The notes under the pieces were generated by a model. It saw only the letters and a list, made by a program, of their open reading frames with translations. It was not told the origin of the DNA and ran no database searches. The position numbers and the translations under genes were made by a program. Shown in pieces: positions 26,876 to 34,924 of a stretch of DNA of 64,000 nt; positions within the stretch are counted from its first letter, which is position 1, and the number at the start of each line of letters is the position of its first letter. Source of the DNA: Candidatus Obscuribacterales bacterium (GTDB lineage Bacteria; Cyanobacteriota; Vampirovibrionia; Obscuribacterales; Obscuribacteraceae); assembly GCA_020050835.1 (NCBI GenBank), contig JAGVKB010000148.1:36634-100633 (forward strand). Direction: 5' to 3'.

Positions 26876-29443
26876 ATGAAAAAGCCGCAGTTGTACTTAG
26901 CCGTCAGTGTGTCAATCGCACTGATGCAGGCCAACATGCTACCGGCGCTCTCCGACCCGGCTACCCAGGCTATCTGGCAGAAGCTAGCTGGAGCTACGAC
27001 GTCGGCGAAGGCAGCCCCGGCTGCAAGCCGGGCGAAGTTGGCGGCGGCTCCGGTCAGACATGCCGTTGCGGTATCCGGAAAGAGATCAGTGCCACCAAGC
27101 GCGCTGTCAGTCAGCGCCCAGGGCCTCGCCGCTCGCGGCTCCGGTGGACAAGTGATGCTGTTTTTCAAGTCGAACGACAACAACGGCAGCGCTCAAGCGC
27201 ATGCGCCAGCGGCCGCACTTACTATTCATCCAGCATTGCCTGAAAACAGCAGCGTTTCGGAGACGGCAGTCGAGCCGGCAAAGCAGTCACCGACCCTGGT
27301 GGCTATGAGTGAAATTCCGCCGGGCTCTCTCAGGTCAGAACCGCAGGTTGAGGCGGTCAGCCCGGTGAATGCCGCCGAAAAGCAATTAGTAGCACAGTTG
27401 ATGCCGGATCAGATTGTGGCGCAAGGCGAGCAAAGTGGGGGCACCACTTCCACGCCGATTCCGCCTGTCGTGAGCGGTGCCGTCGATCTCGAAGAGTTCA
27501 AACCGAGTAATGTGCTTGACTTGAAGGTATCGCAGTCGCGAACCTTTAAGTTGAAGAACAAAATTTTGCGTACTTCTATCAGCGATCCTTCAATCGCCGA
27601 GCCGATCGTGGTCGCTGAGAACCAAATAGTCCTGCTCGGTAAAGCACCGGGTGGAACTACTCTGGTACTTTGGGATGACGCCGGCAACTCGGTGGCGGTC
27701 GATGTGAAGGTGTCGAGAGACTATGCTCAGTTGCAGGCCTCAATCCGTGAAATCGACCCGCGAATTATCGTCGAGCCGTTTAGCGTCGGTGGCGCCGATC
27801 GAGTGATCCTGCTCGGCGACGTCGATCATCCTGAATCTGTAATTCGGGCATTCACTGCCGCCAATATGTTCATGGACGATCGCGGCATGAAGATTACTGT
27901 TGCCAACGGCCGCTTAGTTGATGCTCGTGTCGGTGAGCAAGGCGTTGGAGGCGGAAGCTCTACCGGCGGACAGACCGGGGTGTTGTCAGCTCTCAGTTCG
28001 GTCGACAAGTATACGTACTTCAGCAATAACAACAACAACATTTCGACGGCGCAGACGATCATCAGTGACGGCGGGCGCGTGACGAGCTTGGTCAGAATTC
28101 GCAAAGTACCTCTGATCGTGTTGCACGTTACTTTCCTGGAGATGAATACGGCTGCTGCCCGTGAACTGGGAACACAATTGGGTCTCAATTTCACCAGCCA
28201 GAGCTTCGCATTTGGATTGGGCGGCAACAACTTGAACGGCGCCGCTGCCGGTCCGATTCTGTTGAGCAGCTTGCCTGGTACCAACGGTACACAGGGCAGT
28301 GCCCCGTTTCCGTTCGCAGCTGGCTCGATCAACCCGATCGTTCCGTTCGCTCCTGGCACTCCCACCACATCTGCTACGCAGACCACCCTCAACGAGCTTG
28401 GTTTCCCGATTAACTCGGTAACGACTTTCCAGCCAGCGCAGCAGAATATCATCGGATTCCTGCAGCAAGGTATGCAGAAGTCAGCTCAGTATGGCGCCAC
28501 TAGCGCCCCGGTCAGTTTCACTGCTGCCAACATAATTCCGCAGCTGCTCGGCAACCAGGTAATCAACACTAACATCTCGGCGATCGGTCAGGGAGCGTTC
28601 GTGACGCCGCCGACGCTGTTGGGACAATCGTCCTTGCTGGGATCGCCTGGTGGTGCATCATTTACCACCTCCGGTCTAGCCAACGTCTATCAATCGACCT
28701 CGAACTTCAACTCGGGTAGTAGCTCGCGCTGGTCGGTCAATCCGACCTTGCAAGGGATAATATCGCACTCAAGAGCGCGTGTATTGGCTGAGCCTACGCT
28801 CGTCACTATCTCCGGCGAACGCGCGGCGTTCCTGGCCGGTGGTGAGATTCCGGTTCCGCAGTCGGCACCGCAACAAGGTGCCTCTGCTCAAACGGTGGCT
28901 TTCGAGCCGTTTGGTTTGAAGTTGAATATGATTCCGGTGCTGATGGAGAACGGCAATATCAACATTGAAGTGGCTCCGGAAGAACGAATCCTCTCGCTCA
29001 CGAACCAATTGTTGTTCGTCGGCAGCAGCACTCCGATTCCTGGTTTCACCACTCGTAAGACGCAGACAATCGTTGAGATGAAGCCGGGTCAAGAGCTTTT
29101 CATATCCGGCTTGGTATCTGCCAACAGCGGACGTGAACTGACCAAGACACCGCTGATCGGTGAAGTGCCGGTATTAGGTGCGCTCTATCGCTCGAAGGCT
29201 TTCAACAAGAATGAGAGCGAATTGATCGTAGCTATCCGTCCAGAGATCATCTTGCCGGGTAACCCGGGCCAGATGAAGCTGCCGGAAGAGATCAGCAAGG
29301 TTGAAGGTCCGCGTGATACCAACATGCTGCAAGTCGAACCGACCGTGGTCGACGAGCGTTACATGACTTCTGGTCGTGCCGAGCACAGCCAAAAGATTCC
29401 TGGTATCTTACCGCCGGGAGCGCCGGTTCCTGACAATCAGTAA
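26876..29443 (+). CDS. CpaC/RcpA-type secretin (second of tandem pair)
   Basis: A paralog of the preceding gene, 855 residues, with the same order of signal sequence, disordered region, pilus N-terminal domain, BON-like repeat, Gly/Asn-rich insert and secretin core. Long blocks are nearly identical (LRTSISDPSIAEP, ISHSRARVLAEPTLV, SGERAAFLAGGEIPVP, ELFISGLVSANSGREL), while the N-terminal linker and the insert differ most. The start ATG 26876 aligns exactly with the MKKP start of the first copy and has GAGGATGG at the same distance; the earlier ATG codons (26840, 26861, 26867) are rejected. It begins 57 bases after the first copy ends, and a strong terminator follows. The pair may form a mixed-subunit or condition-specific channel; this is inference. 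Confidence 0.87.
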   Translation: MKKPQLYLAVSVSIALMQANMLPALSDPATQAIWQKLAGATTSAKAAPAASRAKLAAAPVRHAVAVSGKRSVPPSALSVSAQGLAARGSGGQVMLFFKSNDNNGSAQAHAPAAALTIHPALPENSSVSETAVEPAKQSPTLVAMSEIPPGSLRSEPQVEAVSPVNAAEKQLVAQLMPDQIVAQGEQSGGTTSTPIPPVVSGAVDLEEFKPSNVLDLKVSQSRTFKLKNKILRTSISDPSIAEPIVVAENQIVLLGKAPGGTTLVLWDDAGNSVAVDVKVSRDYAQLQASIREIDPRIIVEPFSVGGADRVILLGDVDHPESVIRAFTAANMFMDDRGMKITVANGRLVDARVGEQGVGGGSSTGGQTGVLSALSSVDKYTYFSNNNNNISTAQTIISDGGRVTSLVRIRKVPLIVLHVTFLEMNTAAARELGTQLGLNFTSQSFAFGLGGNNLNGAAAGPILLSSLPGTNGTQGSAPFPFAAGSINPIVPFAPGTPTTSATQTTLNELGFPINSVTTFQPAQQNIIGFLQQGMQKSAQYGATSAPVSFTAANIIPQLLGNQVINTNISAIGQGAFVTPPTLLGQSSLLGSPGGASFTTSGLANVYQSTSNFNSGSSSRWSVNPTLQGIISHSRARVLAEPTLVTISGERAAFLAGGEIPVPQSAPQQGASAQTVAFEPFGLKLNMIPVLMENGNINIEVAPEERILSLTNQLLFVGSSTPIPGFTTRKTQTIVEMKPGQELFISGLVSANSGRELTKTPLIGEVPVLGALYRSKAFNKNESELIVAIRPEIILPGNPGQMKLPEEISKVEGPRDTNMLQVEPTVVDERYMTSGRAEHSQKIPGILPPGAPVPDNQ

Positions 29444-29464
29444 ACTTGCGTCCGGTATAGATTC

Positions 29465-29496
29465 GAAAAGGGCAAGACGAAAGTCTTGCCCTTTTC
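29465..29496 (+). terminator. Intrinsic terminator of the secretin operon
   Basis: Fourteen-base perfect stem (29465-29478 with 29483-29496) closed by a GAAA tetraloop (29479-29482), whose 3' arm ends in CCCTTTTC followed by TCTT. It lies 22 bases after the second secretin stop. The following 190 bases to 29692 show no gene. Confidence 0.88.
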
Positions 29497-29692
29497 TCTT
29501 ACACGGTAAGCTGCTAGCAGGGCAAGCGGAAATGAGCGGGCTACTTTGCCCGAGTGGTGTTATTGCGCCGGTGAACTTCGGCGCCACCATCGTCCGGCCG
29601 ATTGGCGGCAGCGCCAGTATTAGCCGAGCCGCTCAAAAGTGCGGCGGCGCAAGCAGGTCGTTCTAAGACCGAACCTGCTTGCGATGCTTTCA

Positions 29693-30103
29693 CTAGCGAG
29701 AGCGTTTGCTGTCTTTGGCCAGTTTGTCTAATTTGGCTTGAGTCAAGTAAGAGGCCGATTCTTCTGGAAAGTCTTTCAAGAAGATATTCAGCACCATCGC
29801 TACGGCCTTCTTGAGAAATTCTTCGCGATTCTCCACTGGCGTATAGCAATTTGCCAGCCCGGCTTTGTCCACGATCCGCAGCAGTCCCTTCTCGGAGAGC
29901 CGCACCATTGTGGTCATTACCGTTGTATAGGCGATCTCTCTGCGCTGGCGCAGGGCATCATAGATGTCGCGCACCGTTAGAGTCGGTTTGGTTTTCTGTT
30001 GTTTCCAAACCAATTCCATAATGTCGCATTCCAGGTCTCCGAGAAATTTTCGGAGTCCGTCCTGGTTAAAGCGAAACGACGCGTTGTCGTCGTGTAGTCT
30101 CAT
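29693..30103 (-). CDS. BlaI/MecI/CopY-family repressor
   Basis: A 136-residue winged-helix regulator. The DNA-binding half has LGDLECDIMELVWKQQ, LTVRDIYDALRQRREIAYTTVMTTMVRLSEKGLL, the hallmark of the BlaI family, and the C-terminal part is helical and probably dimerises. Family members repress genes such as beta-lactamase and copper or penicillin-binding-protein genes and are often cleaved by a BlaR1/MecR1 membrane protease. No BlaR1-like gene is adjacent, so its signal and targets are unknown. Start ATG 30103 has a GGCGGG site at three bases. It is divergent from gmhB with a 170-base gap that could hold its operator. Confidence 0.86.
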   Translation of the reverse strand: MRLHDDNASFRFNQDGLRKFLGDLECDIMELVWKQQKTKPTLTVRDIYDALRQRREIAYTTVMTTMVRLSEKGLLRIVDKAGLANCYTPVENREEFLKKAVAMVLNIFLKDFPEESASYLTQAKLDKLAKDSKRSR

Positions 30104-30273
30104 GTGCCCGCCGTTGAAGACGTCAGCCTGTTCAAAATCGTAGCATGAACAGATTGGTTGTGATAGTCTTTGAAGCCGGATTGAAACGAATCAGATGAGC
30201 TATCGAAGCGGCTTTCGAGCGAATTTGATTGCGACTGTAGCAAATAGTAATAAATTCCTTTTATAATCTCACC

Positions 30274-30873
30274 ATGACTTTATCAGCCAATTTAAAGCGG
30301 CCGGTCGTCTTTCTCGATCGTGATGGCACGCTCAATCAGGAGGTCGGCTATATCCGCGACCTCGAAAAGCTGGTGTTGATTGACGGAGCTGCCGACGCAG
30401 TCAAGCGGCTCAATCAACACGGTGTGGCGGCGGTGCTTGTGACGAATCAGACCGGGGCCGCCCGGGGCTATTATCCCGAAGCGCATATTCAGGCGCTCAA
30501 TTCCCGCCTGGTCGAGTTGCTGGCTGGCTCAGGCGCTCATTTGGATGCCGTTTATTACTGTCCACATTTTAAGGACGGGAAGGTGTCGCCGTTGGCGATT
30601 GATTGCCAATGCCGTAAGCCTGCTCCCGGGCTGGTCGAATTTGCCTTGAGCGAGCATCAGGATTTCGACGCCGGCAGAGCTTACGTGGTCGGTGACAAGT
30701 CCACCGATGTGGAGCTTGCGCGCAACTGTCGAATGAAGGGTATTTTGGTTGAAACAGGTTATGGCCGGGATGTACTCGCCGGCAATTACCAGTGGCCGGT
30801 CGAGCCTGATTACACGGCTAAGAGCATTGGTGAGGCTGTCGAGTGGATTCTGACCGATTTGAACGGTCTTTGA
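30274..30873 (+). CDS. gmhB: D-glycero-D-manno-heptose 1,7-bisphosphate 7-phosphatase
   Basis: A 199-residue HAD-IIIA phosphatase of ADP-heptose synthesis, which feeds the LPS inner core or S-layer glycans. Motif I is FLDRDGTLNQE (nucleophile Asp15, general acid Asp17), motif II is LVTNQTG, and motif IV is VVGDKSTDVELA. The zinc-binding insert typical of GmhB is present as CPHF ... CQCRKP. Length is standard for the free-standing enzyme. It starts at ATG 30274 after an AT-rich stretch with TATAAT-like sequence at 30260. No GmhA, GmhC or GmhD is in the window. Confidence 0.93.
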   Translation: MTLSANLKRPVVFLDRDGTLNQEVGYIRDLEKLVLIDGAADAVKRLNQHGVAAVLVTNQTGAARGYYPEAHIQALNSRLVELLAGSGAHLDAVYYCPHFKDGKVSPLAIDCQCRKPAPGLVEFALSEHQDFDAGRAYVVGDKSTDVELARNCRMKGILVETGYGRDVLAGNYQWPVEPDYTAKSIGEAVEWILTDLNGL

Positions 30874-30929
30874 TAGTTTGACCAAGCATACGCAATCGGT
30901 TCGATGCTAGGAGCGATCGACGACCTCTT

Positions 30930-32264
30930 TTAGAGCAGGTCAGGAATTCTCAGGCGTGACCGCAGCAGATGCTTTACTTCGGAAAGGAGTGAATTCATAT
31001 CGAACGGCTTGGGCAGGTAGAGATCTGCGCCAGATTCGAGCGCCAACAGCTGGTCCGGATGCGATGTGGCCATGACGACCCAAATCGTTTTCAACTCTTT
31101 GTCTTCCTTGAGCGCACGGCAGAGCTCCCAGCCGTCCATACGGCGATCGGCTAGATTCGATTCGAGCAAGATAAGGTCCGGATGTGGGCTGTCGCGAGCG
31201 ATTGAAAGAGCGTCCCCGGCTGAGCTGGTGACTTGCACCAGATAACCTTCCAGGGAGAGATTCTCCTGCAGCAAGCAGGCCATCGCGCCGTCCGGTTCGA
31301 CTACCAGGATGCGAGCCCGCTGCGTTTCGGAGCCCGCAGTGCCAAGCACCTGGGCATGATCGCCCAGCCAGCGACTGCCAGGCCGCTGCTTGGCGGCATA
31401 TCTAAAGTCGCGAGAAGTTGTCAGCACATCGACATAACTTTGAAAGCGGCGGCTGGTACTGGATACGATACCAATGGATAGCGAGATTAAAGGTACTCTG
31501 CGCCTAATACCGCCGTGACCGGTGGCGACGAGATAGCCTCGCTCGATATCGTCGGGTGGATAGAAGCGCTTGCTGACGGTGGTGAATTGCTGGCAAATTG
31601 CCTCGGCCACTTCATCGCGCCGCTCGGGCTGCGTGATCATCAAGAAATCATCGGCTTCCACATGTCCGACAAAGTCGTTGTCTCCGGTTAGACCCATCAA
31701 AATTGCGCCGAGCGCTTTGATCAGCTGGTCTCCGGCCAGGTCGCCATATGTTTCGTTGTAGATGCGCAGGTTGTTCAAGTCGACCGACAGCGCCGACCAG
31801 GTTTTATCTGAAACCAGGCACTGCTCGAGCATCCGCCTGATCATGTTAGGACCGGGAAGCTGTGTCAGTTGATTCGACAGCTCCTCCTGCCGTCGGCGCA
31901 AATGGGCCAATACTCTGATCGCCAGCTCGTTTTTATCGATCGGATCGCCGAGCACGTCGTCCGCGCCATAGCGGAATGAGCGAATTCGCTCATTGACGTC
32001 GTCCGAGCTGTGAAGCAAAACCAGCACAGGCCGGGGATGCACCAGGGTGGCGCGAATCTGCTGGCAGTACAGGCGCCCGTCGCCTTCCGGCATGCTGGCT
32101 GCCAGGAGAACCAGGTCCGGATGCACGAATGACAACAATTCATTTGCTTCTTCGAAGGAGGCGACCGGATGCACTTTCGCCCCTGTCTTTTCCAGAACGG
32201 AGGCATAGTCCGCGGCCGAGCGTGCCTGGTGAATGACGATGATGACCGGGGTGGGCAGGATCAT
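30930..32264 (-). CDS. Receiver - degenerate GGDEF - receiver protein (pseudo-receivers)
   Basis: A 444-residue signalling protein. Residues 5-120 form a receiver fold in which the acid pair, the phospho-acceptor position (Ala55 in PDLVLLAASMPE) and the conserved lysine are all lost. Residues 135-300 form a GGDEF-like domain (VDLNNLRIYNETYGDLAGDQ) in which the signature reads VEADDF instead of GGDEF, so diguanylate cyclase activity is unlikely. Residues 315-440 are a second receiver where the acceptor is Glu (PDLILLESNLADRRMDG), although the lysine (LPKPF) is kept. The gene starts at ATG 32264 after GGAGGGG, two bases from the upstream kinase stop, so the two form an operon. Confidence 0.82.
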   Translation of the reverse strand: MILPTPVIIVIHQARSAADYASVLEKTGAKVHPVASFEEANELLSFVHPDLVLLAASMPEGDGRLYCQQIRATLVHPRPVLVLLHSSDDVNERIRSFRYGADDVLGDPIDKNELAIRVLAHLRRRQEELSNQLTQLPGPNMIRRMLEQCLVSDKTWSALSVDLNNLRIYNETYGDLAGDQLIKALGAILMGLTGDNDFVGHVEADDFLMITQPERRDEVAEAICQQFTTVSKRFYPPDDIERGYLVATGHGGIRRRVPLISLSIGIVSSTSRRFQSYVDVLTTSRDFRYAAKQRPGSRWLGDHAQVLGTAGSETQRARILVVEPDGAMACLLQENLSLEGYLVQVTSSAGDALSIARDSPHPDLILLESNLADRRMDGWELCRALKEDKELKTIWVVMATSHPDQLLALESGADLYLPKPFDMNSLLSEVKHLLRSRLRIPDLL

Positions 32265-32266
32265 CG

Positions 32267-33382
32267 CTAGCCCCTCCCTCTTGCTGCCTGCTCTTCGAGC
32301 GTGGCGGCCGGAAGGGCAACGGTAAAGACGGTGCCTTCCTTGCTGCTGGCCACGAGAATTTGCCCGCCGAGCGCAAGTACGAGTGACCGCGTGATGTAGA
32401 GCCCCAACCCGGTTCCTTCCGTCTGCCTGACCAGCGGATTATCCAGCCGGCTAAATTTATTGAAGATCTCAGGCAGGTGCTCGGGCGGTATTCCTACGCC
32501 TTGATCGGCGACACAGACTTCAACCATTTCCGGTCCGGAATCGACGAGATCGCGCGCGGAAATTTGCACGGTAGTGCGTGCTGGCGAGTACTTGACGGCA
32601 TTGTCGACCAGGTTGGTAAGAATTTGCTCGAGCCGGTCGGCATCGGCCCAGACCGGCGGCAAGCCGGGCGGAATCTTGGTTACGATTTGATGCTGCCTGG
32701 CCTTGTCGGCGAGATTGCGCAAGACCCGCTGAACCGCTTCATTGAGGTCGATCGCTCGAATCGTCAGCTGCAACTTGCGGGACTCCAAACGCGAAACTGC
32801 CAGAAGGTCTTCTACCAGGCGCGTCAGCCGGTCGGCCTGGTCTTTGATGATACCGACGTAGCGGCGTTGTTGACTGACATCTAGCCTGTCGCCGGCGCGC
32901 AAAATAGTATCGGCAAAGCCCTTGATGCTGGTCAGCGGCGTTCTCAGCTCGTGGCTGACGGTGCTGACAAACTCGGTTTGGGCTTGTTGAACAGTGCTTG
33001 CTTGCACGATGTAGACGACGGTCAGAAAAGCACTTGGTGTGCCGTCTTTGCCGGCGATGGCGATGTGGCTGACCGGTACGATCAAGTCCATCCCGTTGCG
33101 GCTTATGATTGAGGCGTTGTGCAAACCGGAGTTGGCCGAGTCAGCTAGGGTCAGCTGCAATCCCGGTTGCCTGTCACCATCTGCAGTATCAGGCTGATGC
33201 AGGCAGGAGCAGTCCAGGATCGAATCGAGCTGATGACCTTCGAGGTCTTCCAGGCGCCGGTCGACAAGTTTGAGCAACGACGAATTGCAGCTGGTCAGAA
33301 AGCCGTCCGGGCTCGTTACAATCAGACCGTCGGCACAAAAGTTGACGAGACTTGAATAGATATCGTCTGCAGCGATGTTCAA
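32267..33382 (-). CDS. Soluble PAS-domain sensor histidine kinase
   Basis: A 371-residue kinase. Residues 8-115 form a PAS sensor domain (ADGLIVTSPDGFLTSCN). The HisKA domain has STVSHELRTPLTSIKGFAD (His134) and the ATPase domain has NLVDNAVKYSPA (N box), VADQGVGIPPEH (G1), FNKFSR (F box) and GTGLGLYI (G2). No membrane helix is present, so it senses a cytoplasmic signal. It starts at TTG 33382 after GGGAAGAG. It is the first gene of an operon with the double pseudo-receiver protein, which cannot be phosphorylated on Asp; the true phospho-acceptor is therefore likely elsewhere. Confidence 0.88.
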   Translation of the reverse strand: MNIAADDIYSSLVNFCADGLIVTSPDGFLTSCNSSLLKLVDRRLEDLEGHQLDSILDCSCLHQPDTADGDRQPGLQLTLADSANSGLHNASIISRNGMDLIVPVSHIAIAGKDGTPSAFLTVVYIVQASTVQQAQTEFVSTVSHELRTPLTSIKGFADTILRAGDRLDVSQQRRYVGIIKDQADRLTRLVEDLLAVSRLESRKLQLTIRAIDLNEAVQRVLRNLADKARQHQIVTKIPPGLPPVWADADRLEQILTNLVDNAVKYSPARTTVQISARDLVDSGPEMVEVCVADQGVGIPPEHLPEIFNKFSRLDNPLVRQTEGTGLGLYITRSLVLALGGQILVASSKEGTVFTVALPAATLEEQAARGRG

Positions 33383-33512
33383 CTTGCTCTTCCCGGGTTG
33401 GCTAAAGTTGCTCGCAGTCGGCTACCAGACAGCCATCCGCAGGCCTAACTTAGCACCATCTCAGACAAGAACACCGCATTACAACCATATCTTAATTTCG
33501 CCGTTGAAATCC

Positions 33513-33932
33513 TTAAGACTCTTGGTTTGTGTCTTGAGCACTAGCTGCCGGCACTGTCGACTCCAAGATCTGGCGCAAGCGCTCCCGGTCGACCAAATAG
33601 AGATAGCCGAGCAGAACCTCGAAGGCGGTTGCCTTTCGATAGGCAGATTGTCCGCTCTTGCGATAGCCGGAAGGCTTTAAATTACGAGCCATGCGGACTA
33701 TTTCGACTTCGTCTTCGTTGAGCGCCGGCGTGAGCGCTTCGAGCAGAGCTGATTGTGCGCCGGCGGTCACTCGTAAGACAACTTTGCCGTGCATCTGCCG
33801 GGCGGTTCGGGTGCTGTGCACGGCGCGCTCACGCTCGAACAAATCGAAGACGGCATCACCTAAATGCGCCAGAACGCGCAACGGCAAGTTCCGCGCCTCA
33901 GTTTTCGTTAAGGTTTGACCGAATAGCATCAA
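33513..33932 (-). CDS. mrnC: Mini-ribonuclease III
   Basis: A 139-residue RNase III-type nuclease domain without a dsRNA-binding domain, which matures 23S rRNA in Gram-positives and cyanobacteria. Key segments are LAHLGDAVFDLFERE (with the catalytic acidic residue in GDAV), QSALLEAL, NEDEVEIVRMARN and YRKATAFEVLLGYLYL (second acidic residue). Length is right for the family. It starts six bases after the tagA stop and so is translationally close to it. Cyanobacteria and Firmicutes share this gene, which fits the proposed lineage. Confidence 0.88.
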   Translation of the reverse strand: MMLFGQTLTKTEARNLPLRVLAHLGDAVFDLFERERAVHSTRTARQMHGKVVLRVTAGAQSALLEALTPALNEDEVEIVRMARNLKPSGYRKSGQSAYRKATAFEVLLGYLYLVDRERLRQILESTVPAASAQDTNQES

Positions 33933-33938
33933 GCCGCG

Positions 33939-34724
33939 TCAGTCTTCACGCGCCGTCGACTTGCGCTTTTCCCGCTTGGAGAGAAGCTCGCGGACGACCT
34001 GCCAGCCGAAATTCGGCAATGACGAGCCGATTCTCTGCCAGCGCCAGGGTTCGCTAGCCAGGCGGTAGAGCCATTCGAGATTGAGCTTTTGCATCAAGAC
34101 CGGCGCCCGTTTGCTAATGCCGGCCCAGACGTCGAAACTGCCGCCGACTCCGATAATCACGGATTTTGGAAAGGCGCTTTGCCAGCGGTCGATAAAGTAT
34201 TCCTGTCTCGGCACTCCCATCGCTACTAATACCAGCTCCGGAGATACTTTGGCGATCGCTTCGACCACCGCTTCTTCCTGGTCTGTGCTGATATAGCCGT
34301 GGTGATAGGCGGCTATCTTGAGCCCGGGATGTACTTTCGGCAGCACATTTGCAACCTGCTCGACGACGTCTTCCTTGCCGCCAATCAGAGCGACCGGTCT
34401 GCCAGCGATCGCTGCGCGGTGTAGCGCGGACACGGCCAGGTCGATGCCGGCCAGGCGCTCGACCGACGTGCCGGCCAGTTTGAGCGCCCAAACGATGCCG
34501 GCGCCATCGGGGATGATCAGATGAGCGTGGCGGATGATCCGGTCCAGTTCGCGGTCCTGTTGTGCAGCAACCACCATTTCGGCATTGAGCGTGACTATCT
34601 GCAAGCGCCGGCCCTGGCGCCAAGCGGATTCCACCACTTCTAGCGCGAGCGGCTCGTCTACGATATCGACTGGATAACCCAGTACTGTCTGGCGTGACTT
34701 ATTTGTGGCTGACAAGGTTGACAT
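33939..34724 (-). CDS. tagA: WecB/TagA/CpsF-family glycosyltransferase
   Basis: A 261-residue cytosolic enzyme that adds a UDP-ManNAc or related sugar to a lipid-linked acceptor. Hallmarks are VTLNAEMVVAAQQDREL, HLIIPDGAGIVWA (catalytic Asp), ALIGGKEDVVEQVA, YHHGYIS and LVAMGVPRQEYFI, and GVGGSFDVWAG. It starts at ATG 34724; the frame continues to 34784 without a better start. Its genes lie next to csaB, an arrangement seen for secondary cell-wall polymers that anchor S-layer proteins, and just upstream of mrnC. The acceptor here is unknown. Confidence 0.88.
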   Translation of the reverse strand: MSTLSATNKSRQTVLGYPVDIVDEPLALEVVESAWRQGRRLQIVTLNAEMVVAAQQDRELDRIIRHAHLIIPDGAGIVWALKLAGTSVERLAGIDLAVSALHRAAIAGRPVALIGGKEDVVEQVANVLPKVHPGLKIAAYHHGYISTDQEEAVVEAIAKVSPELVLVAMGVPRQEYFIDRWQSAFPKSVIIGVGGSFDVWAGISKRAPVLMQKLNLEWLYRLASEPWRWQRIGSSLPNFGWQVVRELLSKREKRKSTARED

Positions 34725-34924
34725 TATGGGCGGTGCCTTATGTCTTGTATTGTACTTGCTCAAGGGCCCCGGCTGCGACAACATGCACTGGGTTGGCTTT
34801 TTCAGCCTGCCTAAACTTCCTCCGGCTTGGAACTCTCAGGCGATAAGCTCGAAAGGATTCCCAACCTTCAGCCATAAGTACTCGGCTCCCGGTCTGCTGA
34901 TAGAGAATTGGGTGCCTGTGAGTC

